Assembly: GCF_014647835.1 (NCBI RefSeq)
Contig: NZ_BMPY01000017.1
Location: forward strand, 85,413 to 149,412
Source of the DNA: Microbispora rosea subsp. aerata
Lineage (GTDB): Bacteria; Actinomycetota; Actinomycetes; Streptosporangiales; Streptosporangiaceae
Direction of reading: 5' to 3'
DNA: 64,000 nt
A program made the translations under genes and the position numbers. Below the pieces are notes generated by a model. The model did no database searches, was not told where the DNA came from, and saw nothing but the letters and a program-made list of their open reading frames with translations. Shown here one piece after another: positions 51,014 through 59,262 of the stretch (positions within the stretch are counted from its first letter, which is position 1; every line of letters begins with the position of its first letter).

Positions 51014-52074
51014 CGCTTGCTCCAAGGGGCCTGGTAACCGGTGAGCAGCTCGCGGCCCCTGGTGCGCCACTTCGGCTCCTTGTCGACCGTCTTGAACGTG
51101 ATGCCGCGCAGCGCGCGGATCAGCGTGCCGTACGCCGTGCTCGCGGTCGAGGAGACGCGGGCGCCGGGCGGCTCGTCCATGAACGGCATGAACTTGTCGG
51201 GGAACCCCGGCATCGTGCAGGCGATGCAGATGCCGCCCACGTTGGGGCAGCCGCCGACGCCGTTGATCCAGCCGCGCTTGGGCACGTTGCACTTCACCAC
51301 CGGCCCCCAGCAGCCGATCTTCACCAGGCACTCCGGCGTGCCGTACTCGGTGGTGAACTGGCCCTGCTCGTAGTAGCCCGCGCGGTCGCAGCCCTCGTGC
51401 ACGGTCTGGCCGAACAGCCAGGTGGGGCGCAGCATGTCGTCGAGCGGGATCATCGGCGCCTGCCCGGCGAGCTGGTGGAGCAGGTAGAGGATCGTCTCCG
51501 ACAGGTTGTCGGGGTGGACCGGGCAGCCGGGCACGTTGACGATGGGCAGGCCGGCCTTCGACCGCCAGTCCCAGCCCAGGTAGTCGGCCACGCCCATCGC
51601 CCCGGTCGGGTTGCCCGCCATCGCGTGGATGCCGCCGTACGTCGCGCAGGTGCCGGCGGCGAGCACGGCGGTCGCCTTGGGCGCGAGCCGGTCGAGCCAC
51701 TCGCTGGTGGTCATCGGCTGGCCGGTGTCGGGGTTGTCGCCGAACCCGCACCAGTAGCCCTCGCGCTTGATCGACTCGTTGGGGATCGATCCCTCGATCA
51801 CCAGCACGAACGGGTCGAGCTCTCCCCGGTCGGCCTTGAAGTACCACTCGATGAAGGTGTCGGCGCCCTGCAGCGGCCCGCACTCGAAGTCGATCAGCGG
51901 CCAGTGCACCGCCACCTTGGGCAGGCCCGGCAGCGCGCCGAGCACGATCTCCTCGATGCTCGGCTGGGTCGCGGCGGTGAGCGCGACCGAGTCGCCGTCG
52001 CAGCTCAGGCCGGCATTGATCCACAGAATGTGGACGACGGGTTCCCGGTCTCCGTCATGGGCCGTCATCGCCAT
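51010..52074 (-). CDS. hhyS: [NiFe] hydrogenase small subunit with Asp at the proximal cluster
   Basis: 354 aa carrying three Fe-S clusters. The proximal-cluster motif reads LSCDGDS (Cys 25, Asp 28) where CxxC is usual; in the Ralstonia eutropha actinobacterial-type enzyme this Asp is a ligand (three Cys, one Asp). Other ligands lie in AAGTCATYGG (near 142), NVPGCPVHPD (near 180), HEGCDRAGYY (near 222), CLVKIGCWGPVVKCNVPKR (near 244) and CPNVGGICIACTMPGFPD (near 272). No Tat leader. ATG 52074 is used; GTG 52077 and ATG 52068 are alternatives. The start overlaps SIS1 by 20 bp. Confidence 0.96.
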   Translation of the reverse strand: MAMTAHDGDREPVVHILWINAGLSCDGDSVALTAATQPSIEEIVLGALPGLPKVAVHWPLIDFECGPLQGADTFIEWYFKADRGELDPFVLVIEGSIPNESIKREGYWCGFGDNPDTGQPMTTSEWLDRLAPKATAVLAAGTCATYGGIHAMAGNPTGAMGVADYLGWDWRSKAGLPIVNVPGCPVHPDNLSETILYLLHQLAGQAPMIPLDDMLRPTWLFGQTVHEGCDRAGYYEQGQFTTEYGTPECLVKIGCWGPVVKCNVPKRGWINGVGGCPNVGGICIACTMPGFPDKFMPFMDEPPGARVSSTASTAYGTLIRALRGITFKTVDKEPKWRTRGRELLTGYQAPWSKR

Positions 52075-52732
52075 CACCGGCTTCCGTACGGGTCAGGGCC
52101 TGCTGGGTGAGCTCCCAGAGCGCGTGATAGACGGTGGTCTGGGCCTCCTGGATGCGGTGCACCGAGGCCGACGGCACCACGAACAGGTGATCGATGGTGC
52201 CGAGCTCGGCCATCTGGCCCCCGCCGTATCCGGCCAGCCCGACCGTGAGCATGCCGCGCCGGTCCGCCTCCTCGAACGCGGCGATGAGGTTGCGCGAGTT
52301 TCCGCTGGTCGACAGGCCGAGCGCGATGTCCCCCGCGAAGGCCGACGCCGCGAGCTGCCGGGCGAAGACCACCTCGAAACCGATGTCGTTCGCCAGCGCC
52401 GTCACGACCGCGACGTCCGCCGTGAGGGCGAACGCCGGCAACGGGCGCGCCGCGCCCCCGGGGTTCATGAAGAGCGTCGCGACGTCCTGGGCGTCGGTCG
52501 AGCTGCCCCCGTTGCCGAAGGCGAACAGCCGGGCCCCCGCCGCGAACGCCTCCGCCATGGCCTCGGCGCAGGCCGCGATCCGGTCTCCGTCGCGCATCAG
52601 CACCGTACGGCGCAGCGTGACGATCTCGTCGATCTTCTCCACGGTCGACTGGCGCACCGAGGACATCACCGCGTCGAGGTCGGTGGACTGGGAGTAGAGG
52701 AAGGGGTAGAGCGCCTCCATGTCGTCGGTCAC
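52055..52732 (-). CDS. SIS-domain protein 1 (phosphoheptose-isomerase-like) of the hydrogenase operon
   Basis: 225 aa. GmhA-like SIS fold: LFAFGNGGSSTDAQDVATLF (near residue 75) and LSTSGNSRNLIAAFEEADRRG (near 135) match the sugar-phosphate-binding Ser loops. The C-terminal HRIQEAQTTVYHALWEL is the GmhA-type helix. Family members isomerise sedoheptulose 7-phosphate, yet no heptose genes are nearby; its role with hydrogenase is unexplained. GTG 52732 overlaps the hypC2 stop. Its stop overlaps the small-subunit start. Confidence 0.9.
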   Translation of the reverse strand: MTDDMEALYPFLYSQSTDLDAVMSSVRQSTVEKIDEIVTLRRTVLMRDGDRIAACAEAMAEAFAAGARLFAFGNGGSSTDAQDVATLFMNPGGAARPLPAFALTADVAVVTALANDIGFEVVFARQLAASAFAGDIALGLSTSGNSRNLIAAFEEADRRGMLTVGLAGYGGGQMAELGTIDHLFVVPSASVHRIQEAQTTVYHALWELTQQALTRTEAGDGDDGP

Positions 52733-52938
52733 GGCCCCGTCCCCCTCACGACCGCGATGGCCTCCTTGGCGTGGACCAGGACCGTGTCGCCGGGCCCGGC
52801 CTCCACCAGGGCCACGCTGACCACCTCCCGGCCCCGGCCGGTGTCGACGAGGGCGAGGTCGCGCTCCAGGAGCCGTACGACGGTCACCGCGACCGCCTCG
52901 TCCGCGCAGGTGACGCACGTCTCACCGGGGCAGTTCAT
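52729..52938 (-). CDS. HypC/HupF-like protein 2 with a non-canonical Cys-rich N-terminus
   Basis: 69-aa beta-barrel like HypC (LVDTGRGREVVSVALVEAGP, DTVLVHAKEAIAVV). The N-terminus is MNCPGETCVTCADEA: Cys at 3, 8 and 11 rather than the invariant Cys2 followed by LGIP of canonical HypC. It may bind a metal or the large subunit differently, for example as an O2-protective chaperone like HupF (inference). Both ends overlap SIS genes by 4 bp (ATGA and GTGA). Confidence 0.82.
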   Translation of the reverse strand: MNCPGETCVTCADEAVAVTVVRLLERDLALVDTGRGREVVSVALVEAGPGDTVLVHAKEAIAVVRGTGP

Positions 52939-53552
52939 GGGATCACCCGCGGATCCAGCACGCCGGGCTGCTCGAAGAAGACGTGCACCAGCTCCCAGAG
53001 GATGTGGTAGGTGGTGACGTGCACCTCCTTGACCACGCGGGGATCGGCGGAACGCGCGATCAGGACGTGGTCGACCGCCGGGCTGCGGCCGATCGGGCCG
53101 CCGTCGTCGCCGCCGGTCAGCGCGAGCGTGAGCAGGCCGAGCCGGTGCGCGGTCTCCAGGCCCCTCAGCACGTTCACGCAGCCGCCGTCGGGCGAGACGC
53201 CCAGCGCGATGTCCCGCGGCGCGGCGAGACGGCGGAGCTGGTGCGCGAAGACCTCCTCCAGGCCCGTCGCCGCGGCCACTCCCGTGATCGTCGCCACGTC
53301 GCTCGTGAGTGAGAACGACGGCAGCGCACGCTTGCCCACGATCACCGGATGGACGAACTCCACCGCGATGTGCTGGGCGTCGGTGGCGGCCTCGCCGTTG
53401 CCGAAGACGATGAGCCTGCCGCCGCCGTGGAAGCGCGTCGCCATCGCGTGGCAGGCCCTGGCCACCGCGTCGGCCTCGTCGGCCAGGCCGAGCGCCGGGC
53501 CCACGCGACGCGCGAACACCTCGGGAACACGTGCAAGGACCGCTTGGTCCAT
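52935..53552 (-). CDS. SIS-domain protein 2, first gene of the hydrogenase operon
   Basis: 205 aa, paralogue of SIS1. LIVFGNGEAATDAQHIAVEF (near residue 47) and LGVSPDGGCVNVLRGLETA (near 115); here the first loop has GEAA for GGSS and the second SPDGG for STSGNS, so the Ser residues that hold the phosphate in GmhA are mostly lost. The C-terminal VHVTTYHILWELVHVFF helix matches SIS1. ATG 53552 is used, with GGGGGAA 9 nt upstream; GTG 53561 is an alternative. Probably a heteromeric partner of SIS1. Confidence 0.88.
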   Translation of the reverse strand: MDQAVLARVPEVFARRVGPALGLADEADAVARACHAMATRFHGGGRLIVFGNGEAATDAQHIAVEFVHPVIVGKRALPSFSLTSDVATITGVAAATGLEEVFAHQLRRLAAPRDIALGVSPDGGCVNVLRGLETAHRLGLLTLALTGGDDGGPIGRSPAVDHVLIARSADPRVVKEVHVTTYHILWELVHVFFEQPGVLDPRVIP

Positions 53553-53683
53553 CGCGGACACTTCCCCCGGATCGGTAGAACCCCTGGTTAACGACCGTAC
53601 GCCGGGGCGGGACGGGGGGAATCAACAGATGTCGGTGATTGTGTAAAGACCGCTACAGGGTGGCCTTTGCCGGGGCGGACACG

Positions 53684-53712
53684 CCGATGGCCCCGGCTGG
53701 GCCGGGGCCATC
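53684..53712 (-). terminator. Strong terminator between GlsB gene and hydrogenase operon
   Basis: CGATGGCCCCGGC (53684-53696) and GCCGGGGCCATCG (53700-53712) form a perfect 13-bp stem with a 3-nt loop, starting 14 bp beyond the GlsB-type gene stop on the minus strand. It should keep that gene from reading into the hydrogenase operon, whose own promoter must lie at 53553-53683. Confidence 0.85.
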
Positions 53713-53726
53713 GAGCGACGCGGGGT

Positions 53727-53999
53727 CTACCCGACGGTCTTGCGGCGGTACAGCACCACCGCGGCGGCGACGCCGACGGCGGCGAGGGCCACCTGGATGA
53801 TCAGCTCGATCCAGTCGATCCCGGGAGTGTCGGCGACCCCCAGACCCCGGGCGATCGCCGAGCCGATGAGAGCGGCGATGACGCCGATCACCATGGTCAG
53901 CCAGATCGGGATGGACTGACGCCCCGGGACGACGAGCCGGCCGAGGGCACCGATGATGAGTCCGATGATTATGGCGGAGATGATGCCGCTGACGGCCAT
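53727..53999 (-). CDS. GlsB/YeaQ/YmgE-family small membrane protein
   Basis: 90 aa with three hydrophobic helices: SGIISAIIIGLIIGALGRLV, WLTMVIGVIAALIGSAIA and LIIQVALAAVGVAAAVVLY. The G-R-x-V-P-G turn after the first helix is the family signature (transglycosylase-associated protein). Usually stress-induced; no enzymatic role shown. GGAGGG precedes ATG 53999. Confidence 0.9.
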   Translation of the reverse strand: MAVSGIISAIIIGLIIGALGRLVVPGRQSIPIWLTMVIGVIAALIGSAIARGLGVADTPGIDWIELIIQVALAAVGVAAAVVLYRRKTVG

Positions 54000-54101
54000 G
54001 CTGCCACCCTCCCTAGTATTCCGTGTCCGCTTTCTGCCCATTTGTGCTGCTTTGACACGTATTGACGAGGGAGGACGGCCGGTGACGCGATGGAGTCCGG
54101 C

Positions 54102-54758
54102 CTACGCCCCGCCCACGACGCGGTTCTCCCAAGCCCAGGCCGCGATCTCGACCCGGTTACGCAGGCCGAGCTTGGCCTGGACGCCGGCGACATGACTCTT
54201 GACCGTGCTCAGCGAGATGAACAGTTCATCGGCGATCTCCTGGTTCGTACGGCCCCGGGCGACGGCCCGGACGACCTCCAGCTCCCGCTTGGACAGCGGA
54301 TGAACGATCGTCTGGTCCGGCCCCGGCGGCCGGGCCGTCAGGTGGCGCAGCAGCCGCAGGGTGACCGAGGGGGAAACCAAGGCGTCGCCATGGTCGGCCG
54401 CCCGGACCGCCTCGACGAGCAGGGCGGGGCCGCAGTCCTTCAGGACGAAGCCGACCGCACCCGCCCGCAGCGCGCCGTACACGTACTCGTCGAGGTCGAA
54501 GGTGGTGACCACGACCACCCGGAGCGGCTCGGGGACGCCCGGTCCGGCCAGGGCCCGGGTGACCTCGATGCCGTCGAGCCTGGGCATCCGCACGTCCACC
54601 AGGCAGACGTCCGGGCGCAGCCGCCGGGCCAGCTCGACGGCTTCGGCGCCGTCCGACGCCTCGGCGACCACGTCGATGTCGGGCTGATCCTCCAGGATCA
54701 GCCGCAGGCCGCCGCGGACCATCGCCTGGTCGTCGGCCACCAGCACTCTGATCGTCAT
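54102..54758 (-). CDS. NarL-family response regulator
   Basis: 218 aa. Receiver domain with acidic pair VLVADDQAMVRGG (near residue 5), phospho-acceptor Asp in VCLVDVRMPRLDGIE (near 53) and Lys in FVLKD (near 105). LuxR-type HTH: LSKRELEVVRAVARGRTNQE (near 151) to TVKSHVAGVQAKLGLRNR. ATG 54758 overlaps the kinase stop by 4 bp, so the two form one unit. Confidence 0.94.
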   Translation of the reverse strand: MTIRVLVADDQAMVRGGLRLILEDQPDIDVVAEASDGAEAVELARRLRPDVCLVDVRMPRLDGIEVTRALAGPGVPEPLRVVVVTTFDLDEYVYGALRAGAVGFVLKDCGPALLVEAVRAADHGDALVSPSVTLRLLRHLTARPPGPDQTIVHPLSKRELEVVRAVARGRTNQEIADELFISLSTVKSHVAGVQAKLGLRNRVEIAAWAWENRVVGGA

Positions 54759-55909
54759 CGCCGGGCCCGCTCCGGCAGGGGCAGGGTGGCGAGCACCGAC
54801 CAGCCGGAGCCGGGGCGTGGCCCGGCGTGCAGCGTGCCGCCGAGTGCCTCGATCCGCTCGCGCATCCCGAGCAGGCCGTACCCGCCGCGCTGGTGGTGCC
54901 GTGAGACGCGCCGCGGCGAGTCGTCGGTCACCTCGACGGTGAGCGTCTCGCGGTTCCGCGCCACACTGACCATGATCAAGCGGGCGTGCGGCGCATGGCG
55001 GGAGATGTTGGTCAGCGACTCCTGCACGATCCGGTAGACCGTGCCGGCCACCTCGGGCGGCCATGTCGCCGTCTCCTCCTCATCCGGCAGCCGCAGCCGC
55101 ACGGCACGGCCGCTCGCCTCGAAGCGTCCGACCAGCTCGCCGAGTCCGCCCAGCCCGTCGGGGATGGTCGCCGGTTCCGCGGGTTCGGCCGAGTCGCGCA
55201 GCAGTCCGACGACGCGGCGCATCGCCGCCAGCGCGTCGGACCCGGCGGTCTCGATCTCGGCCAGGGCGTCGCCCGCTTTCTCGGGACTTCTCCGCGCGAC
55301 GAGCCGGGCGGCCTGAGCCTGCACCACGATGCCGGTCACGTGGTGGGCGACGACGTCGTGCAGCTCCCTGGCGAGCCGCAGCCGTTCCGCCCGGCGCACC
55401 CCTTCGGCGACCGCCCGCCTGCGGGCATCCAGCAGCCGCGGGCACAGCCCGGCCACGACGCCGGCGGCCCAGGTGAAGATGTTCATCACGCTCACCGCCG
55501 GCACTGCGGCGGTGAGCGTGTGCGCCGACAACAGGCTGCCCGCGGCCACGGCCAGCCCGCCGCCCGCCACGGCGCAGGCCGTACGGACCGGCAGCGCCCT
55601 GACCGCCGTGCCGGCGAGTACGGCCAGGCCGAGGGCCATCCCGGGACCGGGCTCGCTGGGCAGACCGGCGAACCTGGCGGCCAGCACGGCGGTCGCGGCG
55701 ACGGCCAGACCGGCCGCCGCCGCCCGGGCCGGATCGAAGCGGCGGGCCAGGGCGATCACGCACACCACCGCACCGGCGGCGCAGCCGAACCGCCAGTAGC
55801 CGCCACCCCAGCTGCCGGCGATCCGGAAGGCCCAGAAGGCGAGCACAGCCGCCGCCACCAGGCCGAAGGCCACGTCGAAGACAACGGCACGCCATTCCCG
55901 CACGTTCAC
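54755..55909 (-). CDS. Two-component sensor histidine kinase (HisKA_3 type)
   Basis: 384 aa with about six N-terminal membrane helices (residues ~10-165), no large extracellular domain, HisKA_3 H-box RLARELHDVVAHHVTGIVVQ (His near 190) and HATPase motifs VQESLTNISRHAPHA (near 293), VTDDSPRR and GGYGLLGMRERIEAL (near 343). Likely senses a membrane or envelope signal. GTG 55909 lies 7 nt after TAGCCT, fitting a leaderless transcript; GTG 55903 is an alternative. Divergent from the DUF418 gene. Confidence 0.92.
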   Translation of the reverse strand: MNVREWRAVVFDVAFGLVAAAVLAFWAFRIAGSWGGGYWRFGCAAGAVVCVIALARRFDPARAAAAGLAVAATAVLAARFAGLPSEPGPGMALGLAVLAGTAVRALPVRTACAVAGGGLAVAAGSLLSAHTLTAAVPAVSVMNIFTWAAGVVAGLCPRLLDARRRAVAEGVRRAERLRLARELHDVVAHHVTGIVVQAQAARLVARRSPEKAGDALAEIETAGSDALAAMRRVVGLLRDSAEPAEPATIPDGLGGLGELVGRFEASGRAVRLRLPDEEETATWPPEVAGTVYRIVQESLTNISRHAPHARLIMVSVARNRETLTVEVTDDSPRRVSRHHQRGGYGLLGMRERIEALGGTLHAGPRPGSGWSVLATLPLPERARR

Positions 55910-56030
55910 GGAGTCGAGGCTACGAAACCGTGCCGGGATGTCGTACCGGCCGAAAGTACGGTCCCGGACCGTGCGATTCCCGCTTCCGGCCGATGCCGGC
56001 CTCGGCGGTGCGACCACAGGATGAGGCGCC

Positions 56031-57038
56031 ATGCGTGACGACACATCGCCTCGTGTGGCAGACCTCCGCCGAACGCGGATCACCGCGCTCGACGTGATCC
56101 GCGGGTTCGCGCTGTGCGGGATCCTGCTGGCCAACGTCAAACCGATCGCCCACGTCGGCGACTTCCCGGCGATCACCCGTCTCGGGGACCTCATGTCGCC
56201 CGGCGAGCCCGCGGCCCCGGACGACGCCTGGATGGGGCTGCTCGTCGAGCATCGCTTCTTCCCGATCTTCTCCCTGCTCTTCGGCGTCGGGTTCTCACTG
56301 CTGTCCGAGTCGGCCGCCCACAGCGCCCGGCGGCCACGGCTGATCCTGCTGCGCCGTCTCCTCGTGCTGCTCGCGGCCGGGCTGGCGCACTTCTTCCTGC
56401 TGTGGCCCGGCGACATCCTCGGCACGTACGCCGTCATCGGGCTGGTGGTGCTGCTGCCCTCGACCTGGCTGCCACGCCCGGCCGTCGCCGCGCTCGCCCC
56501 CGTGTTCATCACCGCGTCGCTGGTCCTGAACGGCGACAGGTCCCTGCTGATCGCCGGGCTGTTCCTGCTGGGATCCGCGCTGACCCGGTACGGCGTGACC
56601 GCCCGGATCGAGCGGTCGATCCCGGTGCCGGCCGTGCTCGGCCTGCTTCTGGCCGCGTTCGCCGCGCTCGTCATGATCCCGCCGGCCTCCGGCGCGCGTA
56701 CGCCGGCGCTGGGCGGACTGCTGATCGCGGGGGTGTACGTCTGTGCCCTGCTGGTGCTGCTCGGCACGCCGCTGCGGCCGATCCTGGCGGCTCTGTTCGC
56801 GCCGCTGGGACGGATGGCGCTGACCAACTACCTGACCGCGACGATCCTGGTGCTGCTGGTCGCCCGCGTGCCCGGCAGCCCGGCGGACGGCTGGTCGTCG
56901 GCGCGGGTGGCCTTGACCTCCGCCGCGATCCTCACCCTGCAATGGCTGTGGTCCACGCTCTGGCTGCGCCGGCACCGGTACGGCCCTCTGGAGTGGCTGT
57001 GGCGGTGGGCCACCTGGGCGCGGCGTCCTCAAGCCTGA
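56031..57038 (+). CDS. DUF418-family integral membrane protein
   Basis: 335 aa with eight to ten helices. [20 protein letters not shown] (near residue 15) and [15 protein letters not shown] (near 76) are family landmarks, and [20 protein letters not shown] (near 263) the C-terminal DUF418 core. Possibly an acyltransferase-like or transport protein; function unproven. AGGATGAGG precedes ATG 56031. Next to the divergent sensor kinase, so it may be its target (inference). It overlaps the convergent LacI gene by 10 bp at the 3' ends. Confidence 0.88.
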   Translation: MRDDTSPRVADLRRTRITALDVIRGFALCGILLANVKPIAHVGDFPAITRLGDLMSPGEPAAPDDAWMGLLVEHRFFPIFSLLFGVGFSLLSESAAHSARRPRLILLRRLLVLLAAGLAHFFLLWPGDILGTYAVIGLVVLLPSTWLPRPAVAALAPVFITASLVLNGDRSLLIAGLFLLGSALTRYGVTARIERSIPVPAVLGLLLAAFAALVMIPPASGARTPALGGLLIAGVYVCALLVLLGTPLRPILAALFAPLGRMALTNYLTATILVLLVARVPGSPADGWSSARVALTSAAILTLQWLWSTLWLRRHRYGPLEWLWRWATWARRPQA

Positions 57039-58066
57039 CGCGGCGGCGCGGTGCTCTCCCGGACGACGAGGGTGGTCGCGAGCTCCACCCGGTGCTGTTC
57101 GAGCCGCTGGCCGTCGGCGAGGGCGATGATCATCCGCGCGGCGGCGGCCCCCATCTGCACGAGCGGCTGCCGTACGGTCGTCATCGGCGGCCCGGCCCAC
57201 TGGGTGAACGACAGGTCGTCGAACCCGACCACGCTCAGGTCGTCGGGGATGCGCAGCCCGGCCCGCCTGGCCGCCTCGTACACGCCGAGGGCCTGCAGGT
57301 CGTTGGCGGTGAAGATGGCGGTCGGGGGATCGGGCAGCCGCAGCAGTTCGGTCCCGTCGCGCAGGCCGCCCTCCACATACAGGGTGCTGACGCGGACGAG
57401 GTCGGGGTCCACCGGCACGCCCGCCGCGTCCATCGCCGCGCGGTAGCCGTCGAGCCGCGCCCGGCAGCACGGCCACTGCGTCGGCCCGCTCAGCATCGCG
57501 ATGCGGTGGTGGCCGAGGTCGAGCAGGTGACGGGTCGCGGCCATCCCGCCGCTCCAGTTGGTGGCGCCGACCGACGGGGTCTGGTGCAGCGGCTCGCCGG
57601 TCGGGTCGAGCACGACCAGCGGGATCGAGCGGACGGCGAGCTGCGACTGCTGCTGCACGGTGAGCTCGGAGAAGACCGCGATGACACCGGTGGGACGGCG
57701 GGCGAGCACCTGCTCGGTCCAGGCCCTGCCCGGGGTGAGCCGGCCCTGCATCTCGGTCAGCACCACAGCCAGCTCATGCTCCCTGGCGACCTGCTCGACG
57801 CCCTGGATGATCTCCAGGGCCCACAGGCTCTCCAGGGCGTGGAAGACGAGCTCGATGATCGCCGCGGGCTCGTTGCCGCGCCGCCGGTAACCGTGCTCCC
57901 GCAGCACCGCCTCCACCCGCTGCCGGGTGGCCAGGGCGACCCCCGCGTGCCCGTTGAGCACCCGGGACACGGTCGGCGCGGACACCCCCGCCAGGTGGGC
58001 GATCTCGGCCACGGTCAGCCTCTGACGCGGAAGTTCCCCGTCGAGGGCCGGGTCGGTCGAGGTCAC
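57029..58066 (-). CDS. LacI-family transcriptional regulator
   Basis: 345 aa. N-terminal [23 protein letters not shown] (near residue 17) and the minor-groove hinge region, then a periplasmic-binding-protein-like sensor domain ([20 protein letters not shown] near 185; [20 protein letters not shown] near 290). The ligand is probably a sugar, but no transport operon adjoins it here, so its regulon is elsewhere. GTG 58066 has GGGGA close upstream. Confidence 0.93.
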   Translation of the reverse strand: MTSTDPALDGELPRQRLTVAEIAHLAGVSAPTVSRVLNGHAGVALATRQRVEAVLREHGYRRRGNEPAAIIELVFHALESLWALEIIQGVEQVAREHELAVVLTEMQGRLTPGRAWTEQVLARRPTGVIAVFSELTVQQQSQLAVRSIPLVVLDPTGEPLHQTPSVGATNWSGGMAATRHLLDLGHHRIAMLSGPTQWPCCRARLDGYRAAMDAAGVPVDPDLVRVSTLYVEGGLRDGTELLRLPDPPTAIFTANDLQALGVYEAARRAGLRIPDDLSVVGFDDLSFTQWAGPPMTTVRQPLVQMGAAAARMIIALADGQRLEQHRVELATTLVVRESTAPPRQA

Positions 58067-58076
58067 GATCCCCAGT

Positions 58077-58304
58077 CTATTCCGGCTCTTGCGACCCCTC
58101 CCCGGCCCGGATCAGCCCGGCCGCGAGCAGCAGTTCGTGCGCGAGCCGCGCGGCGTGCTCGGGCCTGGCCCGTCCGGCCTCCTCGAGCGGCCCGCCCTCC
58201 AGGCCGCCCGCGAGCACCCGGACGGCCTCGGCCAGCGTGCGCACGTGCCGCTCCGCCGTGTCGAGCCTGGCCCTCAGCTCGTCGATTTCTACGGGTGTGG
58301 ACAT
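58077..58304 (-). CDS. Small coiled-coil protein (75 aa)
   Basis: Heptad-like N-terminal helix (VEIDELRARLDTAERHVRTL) and an acidic, Ala/Leu-rich C-terminal part. No domain recognised. GGGGAAG lies about 10 nt before ATG 58304. It lies 10 bp upstream of the LacI gene on the same strand, so they could be co-transcribed. Confidence 0.55.
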   Translation of the reverse strand: MSTPVEIDELRARLDTAERHVRTLAEAVRVLAGGLEGGPLEEAGRARPEHAARLAHELLLAAGLIRAGEGSQEPE

Positions 58305-58375
58305 GCTGCAAGTCTTCCCCGGGCCATTCGGCCCTACCGCGGACGACGGTCGGAGACCGACGGTGAGAGGCAGGG

Positions 58376-59020
58376 GTGACTGTCGTGTTCGTCGATCGTC
58401 GTGACGCCGGGCGGCGCCTAGGTGAGCGGTTGCGCACGCTTCCCGGGCTGGAGGACGCCGTCGTCCTCGGCCTGCCCCGGGGAGGCGTGCCGGTGGCCTC
58501 GGAAGTGGCCCGTGCCCTCGGCGCCCCCCTGGACGTGATCGTCGTACGCAAGCTTGGCGTGCCGTACCAGCCGGAGCTGGGCTTCGGCGCGATCGGCGAG
58601 GGCGGGGTGCGGGTGATCAACCGCGACGTCGTACGGCTCGCCAGCCTCACCCTCGAGGAGATGGCCGAGGTGGAGCGGCGCGAGCGGGCCGAGCTGGAGC
58701 GTCGCGCCCGCCGCTTCCGGGGCGGCCACGAGCCGGTGGACCTGGCCGGCCGTACGGTGATCGTGGTGGACGACGGAATCGCGACCGGCGGGACGGCCCG
58801 CGCCGCCTGCCAGGTGGCCCGCGCGCACGGGGCCCGCCGGGTGGTGCTCGCGGTGCCGGTCGGCGCGCCGGAGACGATCGCGAGCCTGCGCAGGGACGCC
58901 GACGAGGTCGTCTGCCTGGACACGCCCGACCACTTCTACGCGATCGGCGCGTGGTACGACGACTTCTCGCAGACGCGCGACGAGGACGTGGTGGAGTGCC
59001 TGCGTCAGGCCGCGCGCTGA
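58376..59020 (+). CDS. Phosphoribosyltransferase-fold protein
   Basis: 214 aa. PRPP loop VIVVDDGIATGGTARAACQ (near residue 126), preceded by VVLGLPRGGVPVASEVARAL (near 28) and VVRKLGVPYQPELGFGAIGE (near 58). This family often lies with stress or erythromycin-esterase genes; the base accepted is unknown. GAGAGG precedes GTG 58376. Confidence 0.9.
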   Translation: MTVVFVDRRDAGRRLGERLRTLPGLEDAVVLGLPRGGVPVASEVARALGAPLDVIVVRKLGVPYQPELGFGAIGEGGVRVINRDVVRLASLTLEEMAEVERRERAELERRARRFRGGHEPVDLAGRTVIVVDDGIATGGTARAACQVARAHGARRVVLAVPVGAPETIASLRRDADEVVCLDTPDHFYAIGAWYDDFSQTRDEDVVECLRQAAR

Positions 59021-59036
59021 TCGTCTTCGTGGACTT

Positions 59037-59249
59037 TTACGGGCTTTCGGGCATCCGCTCCCAGGAGTGCTCGATCCGGGTGTCGGGCCCGGGGTAGAAG
59101 CACAGCGTCTCCCGCTCCTCGTCGAGCCATCGCACCAGGTAGGGGGGCGAGCCGTCGGTGTGGTACAGCGCCACCACGATCCCGATGCGGCCCGCCCTTC
59201 CCCGGTGGATGCTCTCGACGATGAGACGGTCGCCGACCGACGCTTTCAT
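59037..59249 (-). CDS. DUF1918-family protein
   Basis: 70-aa SH3-like barrel: ASVGDRLIVESIHRGRAGRI (near residue 3), PPYLVRWLDEERETLCFYPG (near 35) and the C-terminal HSWER. Function not known; common in actinobacteria. It begins 13 bp after the stop of the aldolase/phosphatase gene and is probably in its operon. Confidence 0.9.
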   Translation of the reverse strand: MKASVGDRLIVESIHRGRAGRIGIVVALYHTDGSPPYLVRWLDEERETLCFYPGPDTRIEHSWERMPESP

Positions 59250-59262
59250 GACCGGGACGCTT

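Noticed and set aside
53553-53683. FNR, Rex or NikR-type site before the hydrogenase operon
   Set aside because: I searched both strands for the known palindromes and saw only poor matches; the promoter itself could not be fixed with confidence.
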